Source: Paenibacillus mucilaginosus 3016 (lineage in GTDB: Bacteria; Bacillota; Bacilli; Paenibacillales; NBRC-103111). From it: a stretch of DNA of 64,000 nucleotides. The notes beneath the pieces are model-generated. The model worked only from the letters and a program-made list of their open reading frames with translations, searched no databases and had not been told where the DNA came from. Every line of letters begins with the position of its first letter. The stretch's first letter is position 1. Location of the stretch: contig NC_016935.1 in the NCBI RefSeq assembly GCF_000250655.1, positions 2,560,001 to 2,624,000 of the forward strand, given 5' to 3'. This document shows, piece by piece, positions 54,967 through 63,674 of the stretch. The translations under genes and the position numbers were made by a program.

Positions 54967-55323
54967 TGCCGATCAGCTGCATGTGGGTGGTTACCTATTT
55001 GGGTATATCAGTTGAGAATGTAAGGGAGTGGTACAAAGATAATTATTCGTTGTAAGCAAGTAAAAAAAGAGCCCGTGCAGTTGCATGGGCCCTTCTTTTT
55101 GGGGTGAAACAGGGAAGGAGGTCAGACCTACGGGTACTGAACTGAACCAGCCAGCCTGTTGATGGGGATAATACTGCCTTTTGTTTCGAAAAAAGTAGTA
55201 TAGTTGTAGACTGGAAAATAAAGTCGTAGACTGAAAAATATAGTATTAGACTACTCCAAGCTTCTCTAACCGGATGTGAAGGCCATGCACCAATACAATA
55301 TCCGAGAAAAGAGGCTCAAGAAA
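54967..55323. other. Intergenic region after the levanase gene
   Basis: This stretch holds the levanase terminator at 55063-55100. Near 55195-55255 the phrase GTAGACTG followed by AAAATA is repeated in tandem (with variants), an AT-rich simple repeat of unknown role. No gene is seen. Confidence 0.5.
55063..55100. terminator. Terminator of the levanase gene
   Basis: A nine-pair stem GCCCGTGCA/TGCATGGGC with one G-T pair (55071-55079 and 55082-55090) is flanked by an A run on the left and CCTTCTTTTT on the right, so it can act in both directions. Confidence 0.8.
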
Positions 55324-55635
55324 ATGAAATCCAATGAATTTGTGGGCAAGGTAGCAAGAATGCTTGTTGGCCTGGCCAAAAAAGAAACCCCTGCAACCTA
55401 CGTTTACATTCTTGGAGCGATATTTGAGTTCATTCCTCATCTTCGCAAATTCGGGCTAAAGAACGCCACTAGAATTTTCAAACACAACATTTCTAAGCCG
55501 TGGCTTGAACATTTAGCATCTGATAAATATATATCAGAAAAACAATACCATGAACTGTATGGAAAGTTATTGCCTAATTGTAAATTTCAAAGAATGGGCT
55601 GGGCAATGGGTATTGCATGGGAAAAATATAAATGA
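55324..55635 (+). CDS. Unknown small basic protein
   Basis: The 103-residue product is mainly helical and basic (many Lys and Arg), with a moderately hydrophobic stretch TPATYVYILGAIFEFIPHL around residues 23-41. The ATG at 55324 is preceded by AGAGG; an in-frame GTG at 55276 is less likely. Base composition is AT-rich. I recognise no family. Confidence 0.45.
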   Translation: MKSNEFVGKVARMLVGLAKKETPATYVYILGAIFEFIPHLRKFGLKNATRIFKHNISKPWLEHLASDKYISEKQYHELYGKLLPNCKFQRMGWAMGIAWEKYK

Positions 55636-55863
55636 AACTTACCAAACCGCCTTCCCGTGAAGGTGGTGTTTGCGGGGGATCAGTTTGATCTGATTGCCGA
55701 CGCAGACCGCCGCATGAAAGGCCACCCAATTGTTTGACACAACGAACGATTGGGGTGCACTTCATTCGTGGCGCTGCTCCCTGGTTCTCGTTAACTGGAG
55801 GATAGCGAGCTAAGGGATAATAGTATAAAAAGCATTAATTATGACATTACGGGGCTGGATAGG
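55636..55863. repeat. Intergenic stretch of hairpins and a partial dispersed repeat
   Basis: Three inverted repeats lie close together: ACCGCCTTC/GAAGGTGGT (near 55646-55667), ATCAG/CTGAT (near 55679-55694) and CCCAAT/ATTGGG (near 55725-55754). GCTGCTCCCTGGTTCTCGTT (from 55773) matches the right arm of the repeat at 60197-60250. No gene is seen. Confidence 0.45.
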
Positions 55864-56454
55864 ATGCTAAATAAAATTGACGCGCACCGATTCTTACATC
55901 AATTGATAACGCATCAAATATCTATACATGAATTTGAGCGATGGTTATATAGTCATAATGAGCTAGAAGACCTTTTGGGAAGAGACGAATATCTTGAATT
56001 TGTTTCTAGGGATTATCAAAGCAAGTTTGCTTTTCAAGAGACTGAAAAACAAATTAAGAATCTGATTACCGTTAGTTTTTTTGTACAAGAGAGAATGATT
56101 GTTTTGCTCAATAGATTGATTCAAAGTGATCAAAATTTCTTGGTCATAATGGAAAAGTTGTATGACGATTACTGCGAGGGACTTACTTTTCTGAGGTATA
56201 TTGCGCTGTACTTCGTTACTACCGGTGAAGAATATAAAGAATCACTCATAAACGATCCCGTTAAACTTGAACAATATTTGGCACCAGTAAAAGACGAGGC
56301 GAAGAGATTATTAACTTTTTTTGAAAAAGACCAACTTTCCATCATAGGTGAAAATGAATTTTTGGACAGCAGAACAGAGGCAGATCGAATTGAACTCCAC
56401 AGTATAAATGAAATGTCGGCTGTAAATAAGAAGAACCCTGACGCGCTGCGTTAA
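55864..56454 (+). CDS. Unknown 196-residue helical protein
   Basis: The protein is acidic and almost wholly helical, with an N-terminal segment FLHQLITHQISIHEFERWLY and charged helices to the end. There is no signal peptide or membrane segment. GGGGCTGGATAGG lies before the ATG as a weak ribosome site. Codon use is AT-rich. Small helical proteins of this kind in Bacilli are sometimes immunity proteins, but nothing here proves that. Confidence 0.5.
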   Translation: MLNKIDAHRFLHQLITHQISIHEFERWLYSHNELEDLLGRDEYLEFVSRDYQSKFAFQETEKQIKNLITVSFFVQERMIVLLNRLIQSDQNFLVIMEKLYDDYCEGLTFLRYIALYFVTTGEEYKESLINDPVKLEQYLAPVKDEAKRLLTFFEKDQLSIIGENEFLDSRTEADRIELHSINEMSAVNKKNPDALR

Positions 56455-56600
56455 CCGGCAAATGGCAGAAATGTAAATGGTTTATTTCCCTATCGGGCGT
56501 CGGCAGCTGCCACAGTTATCATTTCAATGACTGGAGTGTTATATTAATAGTTGGTTTTGATCAGGTGCTGGCTATTGTATGACGCAGGAGGGCGGTTTCC

Positions 56601-56840
56601 ATTCTTAGCATAGTGTCCATTGCTTTTGCTATCGTTTCGTTATTCTTTTGGTGGATCAATATGGATCGATTCTTGTTCGTTATCACGCCTTTTCTGGGTT
56701 TTATCCTTGCCTTGATTGCCTTAAGGAAGAAGATGCCCGGTTCTAAAGTGGCGTTATGGTCAAATGTATTGATTCTTGGCTCTTACGTCATTTGGTTTAT
56801 AGCGATGTGTATCAGATGGGCCGCCTTCCTATTTTCTTAG
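56601..56840 (+). CDS. Small two/three-helix membrane protein, possible ATT start
   Basis: The product of about 79 residues is almost entirely hydrophobic, with helices at about 3-20, 24-40 and 50-75. No ATG is in frame. The strong ribosome site AGGAGGG (56586-56592) is eight bases before an ATT at 56601, while the first GTG (56613) is 20 bases away. Translation therefore probably starts at ATT, which is rare. The function is unknown. Confidence 0.5.
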   Translation: MLSIVSIAFAIVSLFFWWINMDRFLFVITPFLGFILALIALRKKMPGSKVALWSNVLILGSYVIWFIAMCIRWAAFLFS

Positions 56841-56927
56841 GAAGGCAGGATAATTTCAGCGGGGTCTGGACAAACTTGGTATGCAATAAAGATTGCATTT
56901 TGAATCTTTCTGTGTTTAAATAAACTG

Positions 56928-56939
56928 ACGAACGTTCGT
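56928..56939. promoter_or_regulatory. Palindromic operator before the first TetR gene
   Basis: ACGAACGTTCGT is a perfect 12-base palindrome that ends 18 bases before the tetR start codon. It is a typical autoregulatory TetR site. Confidence 0.65.
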
Positions 56940-56957
56940 AAGTCCGGAGGGGATTCG

Positions 56958-57539
56958 ATGACAGCAGAGAAAATTAGGGGAACGGCGCTTATTCATTTCG
57001 CACGAAACGGCTATGAAGGAGCATCCCTTGCCGATATTTCCGCTGAAGTAGGGATAAAAAAACAGTCGATTTATAACCACTTTAAAGGCAAGGATGATTT
57101 GTTCCTCGCCGTCTTTCAAGACGCGGCTGTGAGGGAGATGCTTTTTGTCGAGGATTATCTGAAGCGCGGCGGCCGGCTGTCGCTGGAGAATATGCTGTAC
57201 GGCTTTTTGAATGAATACAGAAAGCGATACGAGCGGGAAGAGGATACAAAGTTCTTTCTGCGTATGGCATTCTTCCCGCCCGGTCACCTGCAAAAGGAAA
57301 TTGTAGAGTATTGCAATCGCCACCTCGATCGAACGGAACAGCTGCTCGAACCGGTCTTCGCCTTGGCGGCAAGTAATGGTGAGATGCATCCCGATGTTTC
57401 CATTGAGCGGGCTTCCGCAGCGTTTACCGCCGTACTGGATGGTATGTTTGTCGAGATGCTGTACGGAGGCTTGGAGCGTTCTCTGAAGAGACTCGACGCA
57501 TCCTGGTTTGTATACTGGCGAGGGATAAAGAACACTTAA
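56958..57539 (+). CDS. TetR-family repressor of the SMR pair
   Basis: The 193-residue protein has the N-terminal helix-turn-helix ([27 protein letters not shown] split over residues 23-49) and a ligand-binding domain. GGAGGGG precedes the ATG. The two SMR genes follow after 13 bases in the order regulator, long SMR, short SMR, as in B. subtilis yvdT-yvdS-yvdR. It probably represses its own operon through the palindrome at 56928. Confidence 0.88.
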   Translation: MTAEKIRGTALIHFARNGYEGASLADISAEVGIKKQSIYNHFKGKDDLFLAVFQDAAVREMLFVEDYLKRGGRLSLENMLYGFLNEYRKRYEREEDTKFFLRMAFFPPGHLQKEIVEYCNRHLDRTEQLLEPVFALAASNGEMHPDVSIERASAAFTAVLDGMFVEMLYGGLERSLKRLDASWFVYWRGIKNT

Positions 57540-57552
57540 AGGAGGATTAGAC

Positions 57553-57894
57553 GTGAACCGCAGTTGGATTTACATTATGGTTGGCGCGTTATTCGAAGTG
57601 TGCTGGGTTATCGGCTTCAAGCATGCAGACGATTGGGTTACGTGGCTGGGAACCGCGATCTCCGTTCTCATTTCGTTCACACTCATTATCATCGCATCTA
57701 CCAAATTGCCTGTGGGTACGGTTTATGCCGTATTTACCGGACTCGGGACCGGCGGTACCGTGCTTGCCGAAATGATTTTGTTCGATGAGCCTGTGAAGGT
57801 GGCCAAGCTTCTACTGATTGCATTACTGTTGGCAGGCGTTTTGGGATTGAAGTTGGTCGGCGGCTCTTCCGATTCCAAGGAGGTGGCGCACTGA
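57553..57894 (+). CDS. Small multidrug resistance (SMR) protein, subunit 1
   Basis: The 113-residue protein has four membrane helices and the essential glutamate of SMR pumps in helix 1 (Glu15, [11 protein letters not shown]). Long/short SMR pairs like this one usually work as heterodimers. The start is GTG with GGAGG seven bases upstream. Its stop shares one base with the next start. Substrates may be guanidinium-type or quaternary cations; the sequence does not decide. Confidence 0.88.
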   Translation: MNRSWIYIMVGALFEVCWVIGFKHADDWVTWLGTAISVLISFTLIIIASTKLPVGTVYAVFTGLGTGGTVLAEMILFDEPVKVAKLLLIALLLAGVLGLKLVGGSSDSKEVAH

Positions 57895-58208
57895 TGGCTT
57901 GGATATCGTTAATTTTGGCCGGCATGTTCGAAGTCGTAGGTGTGCTTGGGATGAACCGAATCAAGCGTGACAATAACGCACAGGCTTATCTTCTCTTCTC
58001 CAGCGGTATCATTCTGAGCTTTATCTGCTTGAGTTTTGCCATGAAAAGTCTGCCTATGGGTACGGCGTATGCGATATGGACAGGGATCGGTACGGTTGGA
58101 GGAGCCTTGGTCGGTATGTTTTTCTTTGGTGAATCCAAAGAGTGGCGCCGCATCCTGTTTATTGCCATGGTGTTAGCCGCGGCTGTCGGTCTGAAGCTCA
58201 TCTCTTAA
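57894..58208 (+). CDS. SMR protein, subunit 2
   Basis: The 104-residue partner also has four helices and the helix-1 glutamate (Glu13, AGMFEVVGVLG). The start overlaps the previous stop (TGATG), so the two are translationally coupled and made in equal amounts. YvdR or YkkD of B. subtilis are the nearest types I recall. Absence of a visible guanidine riboswitch and presence of a TetR gene argue for drug-type regulation. Confidence 0.88.
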   Translation: MAWISLILAGMFEVVGVLGMNRIKRDNNAQAYLLFSSGIILSFICLSFAMKSLPMGTAYAIWTGIGTVGGALVGMFFFGESKEWRRILFIAMVLAAAVGLKLIS

Positions 58209-58237
58209 GGTTTGCCAAAAGAGTTCTCCTAGCCTAT

Positions 58238-58261
58238 AATACTGAATGAAAGTTCAGTATT
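58238..58261. promoter_or_regulatory. TetR2 operator and/or SMR terminator
   Basis: Arms AATACTGAA and TTCAGTATT enclose six bases. A T run follows, so it may end the SMR operon. The core CTGAA-N6-TTCAG is repeated at 58914-58929 before the MFS gene, which makes it a likely operator of the TetR gene it precedes. Confidence 0.6.
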
Positions 58262-58292
58262 ATTTTTTTATCCGGAAAGCGGTGAGGTACGT

Positions 58293-58892
58293 GTGAATAA
58301 AAAGCAGCAGCAAACCGAGCAGACAAAGAAGAAGATCGCCGATGCCGCCAGAGTCTTATTTGCTCAAAAAGGCTATAAAGCAACTGCCATTGAAGACATT
58401 GTGAAAGCTGCCGGATGCAGTGCCGGTAACATCTATTATCATTTTAAGAACAAGGAAGGGCTTTTTTTACACTTGCTTGAGGATTGGAACAAGGAATGGG
58501 ATCAGTCATGGCTGGCCCGGGAAAATCAGTACCCAACTACAGTCGAAAAATTGTATGGCATGGCCGAATTTTTGGCGCTCGATCAACTGAGTCATCCGCT
58601 GACCAAGGCTGCCGATGAGTTTTTCAACAATGCTGAGAAAGCTCCGGAGGTGGAGGAGCGAATCAACGACATGGTCAAAGGGTACATTGACTTTAATCAG
58701 CAGTTACTGCAGAAGGGGATCGATAACAATGAATTCGATGTCAAGAATGTTTCCGGTCTCGCCATTATTCTGGACAGTCTGCTGCTTGGATTAAATCAGC
58801 ACAGCCGGAGGATGGAACGGGAAGAAGCGCTGGCGGCCTATCGGTTGGCTGTGGATGTATTTTTGCATGGCATTGTCAAGCCGACCCGCTAG
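58293..58892 (+). CDS. TetR-family repressor of the MFS pump
   Basis: The 199-residue protein has the helix-turn-helix ATAIEDIVKAAGCSAGNIYYHF at about residues 31-52 (given here as its limits ATAIEDI and NIYYHF) and a QacR/AcrR-like C-terminal domain. The start codon is GTG. It lies between two copies of the palindrome CTGAA-N6-TTCAG, one before itself and one before the efflux gene, so it most likely represses both. Confidence 0.87.
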   Translation: MNKKQQQTEQTKKKIADAARVLFAQKGYKATAIEDIVKAAGCSAGNIYYHFKNKEGLFLHLLEDWNKEWDQSWLARENQYPTTVEKLYGMAEFLALDQLSHPLTKAADEFFNNAEKAPEVEERINDMVKGYIDFNQQLLQKGIDNNEFDVKNVSGLAIILDSLLLGLNQHSRRMEREEALAAYRLAVDVFLHGIVKPTR

Positions 58893-58913
58893 CCCCTTTT
58901 TTTTGCTAATATC

Positions 58914-58929
58914 CTGAATATTTATTCAG
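58914..58929. promoter_or_regulatory. Operator palindrome before the MFS gene
   Basis: CTGAATATTTATTCAG has perfect seven-base arms around two bases and shares its CTGAA/TTCAG half-sites and spacing with the palindrome at 58238-58261. It lies 26 bases before the MFS start codon. Confidence 0.65.
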
Positions 58930-58955
58930 TATTTTTTGATAATGGAGGAAATAAA

Positions 58956-60164
58956 ATGGCAATACTAACAAAACATCGGGGAGCCATGCTCATTCTTATG
59001 TTCAATCTGCTCCTGGTTTTCTCGGGCATCGGCCTGGTCATCCCCATAATGCCTAAGTTTATGGAGAGCCTGGGCATTACCGGGGGGATGGTCGGCCTGT
59101 TGGTAGCCGCTTTTTCGCTGACACAGTTTCTTTGTTCACCGCTCGCCGGCCGGTTGGCTGATTCCTTCGGAAGAAAAAGAATGATTGTCATCGGGTTGAT
59201 GGTGTTCGCCATTTCGGAGGGTCTGTTTGGGTTAGCCGCTTCACCTGTGCTGCTTTTTGCTTCAAGGCTGCTGGGCGGGATCAGCGCCGCCATGATCATG
59301 CCGGCCGTTATGGCTTACGCGGCGGATATCACAACGCCGGAAGAACGCGCCGTAGGGATGGGGTACATTACAGCATCCATTACAACAGGCTTTATCATTG
59401 GGCCGGGCATTGGCGGTTATATTGCAGAGTTTGGTATCCGTGTGCCCTTTTATGCCGCGGGGGCTGCGGGGATTCTGGCTGCATGTATAACACTGTTGGT
59501 CCTTAGGGAATCGCTGCCTTCCAAAACGAATGAATGGGATACTCCACCTGACGAAGTGGAACGGAGAGGTCTTCTATCGCAATTGAGGTATGCCTACAGA
59601 GAGCCCTATTTTTTAGGCTTGATCATCGTTTTTGTTATGTCGTTCGGTCTTGCTAATTTTGAGACGGTCTTTGGACTGTTTGTGGACCAAAAATTTGGTT
59701 TTGAGCCAAAGGACATCGCCTTGATCATAACATTCGGTTCCATAGCCGGCGCTGTGGTTCAGGTTACGGCCTTCAGCTGGATATTGAAGCGGTTCGGGGA
59801 GCAGCGCGTCATATCTCTTTGTCTGCTCCTGGCCGGATTGTTTATTCTGCTGACGCTTTTCGTTCACCAATTCTGGATGATTTTTGCCGTTACTTTTATT
59901 GTATTTTTGGCGGTCGATATCTTACGGCCGGCCATCAGTACGCAGATGTCCATGGTAGCTGAGGATCAGCAGGGCTATGTGGCCGGCTTGAACTCCGCCT
60001 TTACGAGTCTTGGCAATATTGCAGGCCCTATTGCAGCCGGTTTTTTATTCGACCTGGATATCCATTATCCGTATGCGCTGGCATGCCTGGTCTTGTTGAT
60101 GTGTTTCATTCTATCGGTTAAAGGGAAGAAGATCAGCCTGAAGGATGCCCATGCGTCCTCCTGA
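58956..60164 (+). CDS. MFS drug efflux transporter (NorA/Bmr type)
   Basis: The 402-residue protein has 12 predicted helices, the GRLADSFGRKR loop 2-3 motif and the helix-5 antiporter motif GFIIGPGIGG. It belongs to the DHA1 drug-proton antiporters. GGAGGAA lies before the ATG. It is controlled in all likelihood by the TetR protein encoded just upstream through the palindrome at 58914. Confidence 0.88.
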   Translation: MAILTKHRGAMLILMFNLLLVFSGIGLVIPIMPKFMESLGITGGMVGLLVAAFSLTQFLCSPLAGRLADSFGRKRMIVIGLMVFAISEGLFGLAASPVLLFASRLLGGISAAMIMPAVMAYAADITTPEERAVGMGYITASITTGFIIGPGIGGYIAEFGIRVPFYAAGAAGILAACITLLVLRESLPSKTNEWDTPPDEVERRGLLSQLRYAYREPYFLGLIIVFVMSFGLANFETVFGLFVDQKFGFEPKDIALIITFGSIAGAVVQVTAFSWILKRFGEQRVISLCLLLAGLFILLTLFVHQFWMIFAVTFIVFLAVDILRPAISTQMSMVAEDQQGYVAGLNSAFTSLGNIAGPIAAGFLFDLDIHYPYALACLVLLMCFILSVKGKKISLKDAHASS

Positions 60165-60196
60165 TGAACAAGGAAGCAACGGATACAGCACAAAAA

Positions 60197-60250
60197 CCAG
60201 GGAGCAGATCGCCGCGCGCGGCAGCTGCTCCCTGGTCTCGTTGAAAGTAA
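60197..60250. repeat. Dispersed hairpin repeat, best copy
   Basis: CCAGGGAGCAG (60197-60207) and CTGCTCCCTGG (60225-60235) are perfect 11-base arms around a GC-rich centre with ATCGCCGCG. TCTCGTTGAAAGTAACGG follows. Related segments lie at 34729-34776 and 55773-55795, each between genes. Confidence 0.6.
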
Positions 60251-60317
60251 CGGCATAAAATAAAAAAAGGGGACAAAGAACCTACCTGTTATCACCCACA
60301 TATACTGGAGCAAATCA

Positions 60318-61388
60318 TCAGGATGGACGATTGCGTAGGAAATGTGCATATTCCAAAGGCAGCTTATAGGCAGTACCATAGCTTTCAAAGTGTTTATACA
60401 AGTTTTTTTGCGGCTTGCCGTTCACTTCAATAATCCAGGGTCGGTCATCGCAGTCCAATGCCAGATCAACGCTTAATTCTCCTAGATGCAAGCTGCCGTA
60501 AGTTTCTATGCATTCTGCTGCCTTCAAGCTGACATCATGAATGGAAAGCATCAAGGCTTGAGCTTTTTCAGGTGTATATAGATATTGGAGGAAGTCCTGA
60601 GTTGCGTACATGTGTTCAAATAGGCTCGTATTGAAACAACCAGAATAGGAAACCCGGCTAACCGCACTCGTAACCGACCATAAGCCCGCCCTATTTTTTT
60701 GCACGAGGACACGGATGTCGAATACCCTGTCAACTAATGTCCGTACGTTTACTCCCTGTTGGATGATGTAGGGGGTTGAACCGAGATATTCGTCCATCTT
60801 CTCCAGGAACTGCGAGAGATCCTGCGCGATGAACAGGGATTGAATGTGATGTTCACCGATGTGAATCTGACCGGATTCCTTCATCTCCACGCGGTACACC
60901 CCTTGCCCCTTATTCCCCAGACAGGGCTTAAGGTAGAGGAGTTTATGAGCAGTCAGAAAATCGGCGGCTGTCTTCTTATCATAAGGGATGGTCTCCGGCA
61001 GGAAAGCATCGAGCGATTGGCTTAGATGGCCATACATCTCATATTTGTTTAGATGGTTGATATGATTGAAGCATTTGTTTTTACCCATGACGGCCTCCAG
61101 CCGATCGATCAAATCTTCATTCACTTCGTAGCATCGATTATAAATAATATCCGGAAAAGGGAAAAGGCCCTTCTTCCAATTTCGATCGATTCGATGCAGC
61201 CCCGTAATCTTCTTCCGTTCCCAATCAATATCTGATGGTGTAAAGCTGAACAATCTCATCTTGGTCGTATTGTAACGCGCATACCTCGCAAGGACGGCCT
61301 TTTGAACCTTTGCGTCAGCAACCATGATGCCAAGCAAGCCCGTCTTTTTCTTTACGGTCTTTTTGGCGGGGTTCTTTGTATTCACCAT
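60318..61388 (-). CDS. YheC/YheD-family ATP-grasp protein (spore-coat associated)
   Basis: The 356-residue protein matches the YheC/YheD family: GLLGIMVADAKV-like start, RLFSFTPSDIDW, YNRCYEVNEDLID, an ATP-grasp core with LYLKPCLGNKGQGVYRV, and a late LSVDLALDCDDRPWIIEVNGKP metal/ATP segment. In B. subtilis such proteins are spore-coat components. It is divergent from the BclB-like gene across 216 bases, so a shared sporulation role is likely. No sporulation promoter could be named with confidence. Confidence 0.85.
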   Translation of the reverse strand: MVNTKNPAKKTVKKKTGLLGIMVADAKVQKAVLARYARYNTTKMRLFSFTPSDIDWERKKITGLHRIDRNWKKGLFPFPDIIYNRCYEVNEDLIDRLEAVMGKNKCFNHINHLNKYEMYGHLSQSLDAFLPETIPYDKKTAADFLTAHKLLYLKPCLGNKGQGVYRVEMKESGQIHIGEHHIQSLFIAQDLSQFLEKMDEYLGSTPYIIQQGVNVRTLVDRVFDIRVLVQKNRAGLWSVTSAVSRVSYSGCFNTSLFEHMYATQDFLQYLYTPEKAQALMLSIHDVSLKAAECIETYGSLHLGELSVDLALDCDDRPWIIEVNGKPQKNLYKHFESYGTAYKLPLEYAHFLRNRPS

Positions 61389-61604
61389 CTTTCACTCCCA
61401 TGCTTTACAGCGCTAGTTACGATTAAGGTATGTCTCTGAGCTGGAAGTGCATGGACTACCGTACACGCTGTGTAAAATATGTCTTTTAACCAACGGCTCG
61501 AAGCGGAATAAACAAAGTTCAACAGGAATACAGTTTTTTCGTGGAGGGCCTTACGATATGCTTTCCTGCCGTTTATTCAAACTGCTTAAGGAGCGTGAAT
61601 CTGT

Positions 61605-62414
61605 ATGGGCAGACTAACAGGGCCTCCGGGTCCTCCGGGGCCGCAAGGACCACAGGGACCACAAGGGCCACAAGGGCCACAAGGACCACAGGGACCACAG
61701 GGACCACAAGGGCCGCAAGGAGCCACAGGTGAAACAGGAGCAACTGGAGCTACAGGTGCTACAGGCGCTACAGGTGCTACGGGAGCTGCAGGTGCTGCAG
61801 GAGCTGCAGGTGCTGCAGGAGCTATAGGTGCCACAGGTGCCACAGGAGCCACAGGAGCTACAGGAGCAACGGGGCCGGCTGGAATTCCAGGCGGCGGTGC
61901 GATCATTCCATATGCTTCTGGCACTCCTCTGACTCTGACCTTTATTGCGGGAGGATTAGTCAGCACGGCCGGTCTTGTAGGATTTGGACTCTCAGCGCCC
62001 ACTCTCGCTATAGCTGGTGCACCCATCAGCCTCCCAGGTGGTCCGGATGCTCTTCTTAACTTTGCCTTTTCTGTTCCAAGAGATGGCACGATTTCATCGA
62101 TTGCGGCAACATTCAGTAATACCCTAGCCCTAACACTTACTGGAGCAGCCATCACCATCACTGCGCAGTTATATTCCGCGGCCGCTACAAGCAACACCTT
62201 TGTTCCAATTCCGGGAGCCATTGTTACGCTAGCACCAGCCCTTACAGGTGTAATAGCACTTGGCACTCCGGTCAGCAGCGGCGTTACAACCGGATTAACC
62301 ATCCCTGTGACTACAGGAACCCGGCTCCTGCTTGTATTCTCTGCGACATCATCAGCAGCTCCGCTTGTTGCTGCTGTAGCCGGATATGCCAGTGCAGGTG
62401 TCTCCATCGTTTAA
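61605..62414 (+). CDS. Collagen-like spore surface protein with BclB-type C-terminal domain
   Basis: The 269-residue protein begins with five residues and then 30 uninterrupted Gly-X-Y triplets: two GPP, nine GPQ, a GAT/GET block, four GAA, GAI, five GAT, GPA and GIP. The rest (from about residue 98, [14 protein letters not shown]) is a hydrophobic beta-rich domain of the BclB exosporium type. It should form trimeric filaments on the spore. AAGGAGCG lies before the ATG. The very regular repeat DNA makes length variation by slippage likely. Confidence 0.88.
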   Translation: MGRLTGPPGPPGPQGPQGPQGPQGPQGPQGPQGPQGPQGATGETGATGATGATGATGATGAAGAAGAAGAAGAIGATGATGATGATGATGPAGIPGGGAIIPYASGTPLTLTFIAGGLVSTAGLVGFGLSAPTLAIAGAPISLPGGPDALLNFAFSVPRDGTISSIAATFSNTLALTLTGAAITITAQLYSAAATSNTFVPIPGAIVTLAPALTGVIALGTPVSSGVTTGLTIPVTTGTRLLLVFSATSSAAPLVAAVAGYASAGVSIV

Positions 62415-62460
62415 AGTTTGAACCATAGCTTCCCCCTTCTTCATTGAAAGGTTCGCAAGT

Positions 62461-62491
62461 ATAGCCCACATCTCAAAAAGATGTGGGCTAT
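62461..62491 (+). terminator. Terminator after the collagen-like gene
   Basis: A perfect 13-pair stem ATAGCCCACATCT/AGATGTGGGCTAT has a five-base loop and a short TT tail. The region from here to 62708 holds no other feature I can identify. Confidence 0.65.
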
Positions 62492-62708
62492 TTGGTGCGC
62501 AATGGCGGAATTTCAAAATGAACACGATGCGAACCGGCAGCAACCCATGACAGCAAGTGCAACGGATGACTGTTCCCCCCGGTGCCCGCCGCGGAAAATC
62601 CAGCCGGCGGCGATCTGAACAAGCAGGGACTATCGACGGCAGTCCGATCCCTTCCGTATGATACAGCTACAGCTTTACAGTTCATGGAGAAGGAAAGGAT
62701 GGAAACGC

Positions 62709-63656
62709 ATGCAGACAGGAATGAAAGCGCAGGCTTATCCGGCAGCGAAGCCGTCGGCGTGGATGGGCAGATTCATGCGGAACCGGTGGCTCTATTTCAT
62801 GGTATTCCCGGGTTTATTGTATTTTCTCGTGTTCAAATACTGGCCCATGTACGGCATCTTCATCGCATTCAAAGACTATCAGCCGTTTCTCGGCTTCTGG
62901 GACAGCCCGTTTGTCGGACTCAAGCATTTCGAGCGGTTTTTCAGTGATTCGAATTTTCTCGTTCTCTTTCGGAATACGCTGATCCTGGCCACTTACAATA
63001 TTCTGTTCTTCTTTCCGCTCCCGATCGTAATTGCGCTCATGCTCAATGAGCTGAGACAGGAATTCATTAAGCGGACGGTGCAGACGCTGGTCTATATTCC
63101 CCACTTTATGTCGTGGGTGGTTGTCGTTGGGATCGCTTATATCTTCTTGACGACGGAAGGCGGCATGGTGAACGAGCTGCTGGTGCGTTACGGAGGAGAG
63201 AAGATCAACTTCCTGGTGAGCAACGAATGGTTCCGGACGATCATTACAGCCGAGGTCATCTGGAAGGAAACAGGCTGGGGCACGATTATCTTCCTGGCGG
63301 CACTGGCCGGCGTTGACCCGCAGCTGTATGAAGCGGCACGCATGGACGGTGCAAACCGGCTCCGCCAGCTGTGGCATATCACCCTGCCGGCCATCCGCAG
63401 CACCATTATTATTCTGCTCATCCTGCGGCTGGGACATTTTCTCGATACGGGCTTCGAGCAGATCTTCCTGATGCTTAACGCCATGAACCGCGAAGTCGGT
63501 GAAGTATTCGATACGTATGTCTACTCGGTCGGCATCAGCCAGGGACAGTATAGCTTCAGCACGGCCGTCGGCCTGTTCAAGTCGGTGATCGGTCTGATTC
63601 TCGTCGTCGTATCGAACCATTTGGCCAAGAAGTTCGGAGAAGAAGGAATCTACTAG
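62709..63656 (+). CDS. LplB-type ABC transporter permease
   Basis: The 315-residue protein has six membrane helices, the LplB-type N terminus (YFMVFPGLLYFLVFKYWPMYG) given here as its two ends YFMVFPG and KYWPMYG, and the coupling motif EAARMDGANRLRQL near residue 210. These permeases import complex sugars together with an LplC partner and a large lipoprotein. An in-frame ATG at 62658 lacks a ribosome site; 62709 follows GGAGAAGGAAAGG. Confidence 0.88.
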   Translation: MQTGMKAQAYPAAKPSAWMGRFMRNRWLYFMVFPGLLYFLVFKYWPMYGIFIAFKDYQPFLGFWDSPFVGLKHFERFFSDSNFLVLFRNTLILATYNILFFFPLPIVIALMLNELRQEFIKRTVQTLVYIPHFMSWVVVVGIAYIFLTTEGGMVNELLVRYGGEKINFLVSNEWFRTIITAEVIWKETGWGTIIFLAALAGVDPQLYEAARMDGANRLRQLWHITLPAIRSTIIILLILRLGHFLDTGFEQIFLMLNAMNREVGEVFDTYVYSVGISQGQYSFSTAVGLFKSVIGLILVVVSNHLAKKFGEEGIY

Positions 63657-63674
63657 AAAAGGAGGAGAACCGTT

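Noticed and set aside
57540..57552. A guanidine (ykkC) riboswitch controlling the SMR pair
   Set aside because: Only 13 bases separate the TetR gene from the first SMR gene, and the upstream region holds a TetR-type palindrome instead.
61605..61890. The regular repeat DNA as a CRISPR array
   Set aside because: The units are nine-base Gly-X-Y codon triplets without spacers and lie in a translated frame.
61586..62407. A long minus-strand frame of 273 codons opposite the collagen-like gene
   Set aside because: It is the mirror of the Gly-X-Y repeat DNA and gives low-complexity Pro/Val/Ala sequence. The plus frame has the ribosome site, the collagen pattern and a recognisable C-terminal domain.
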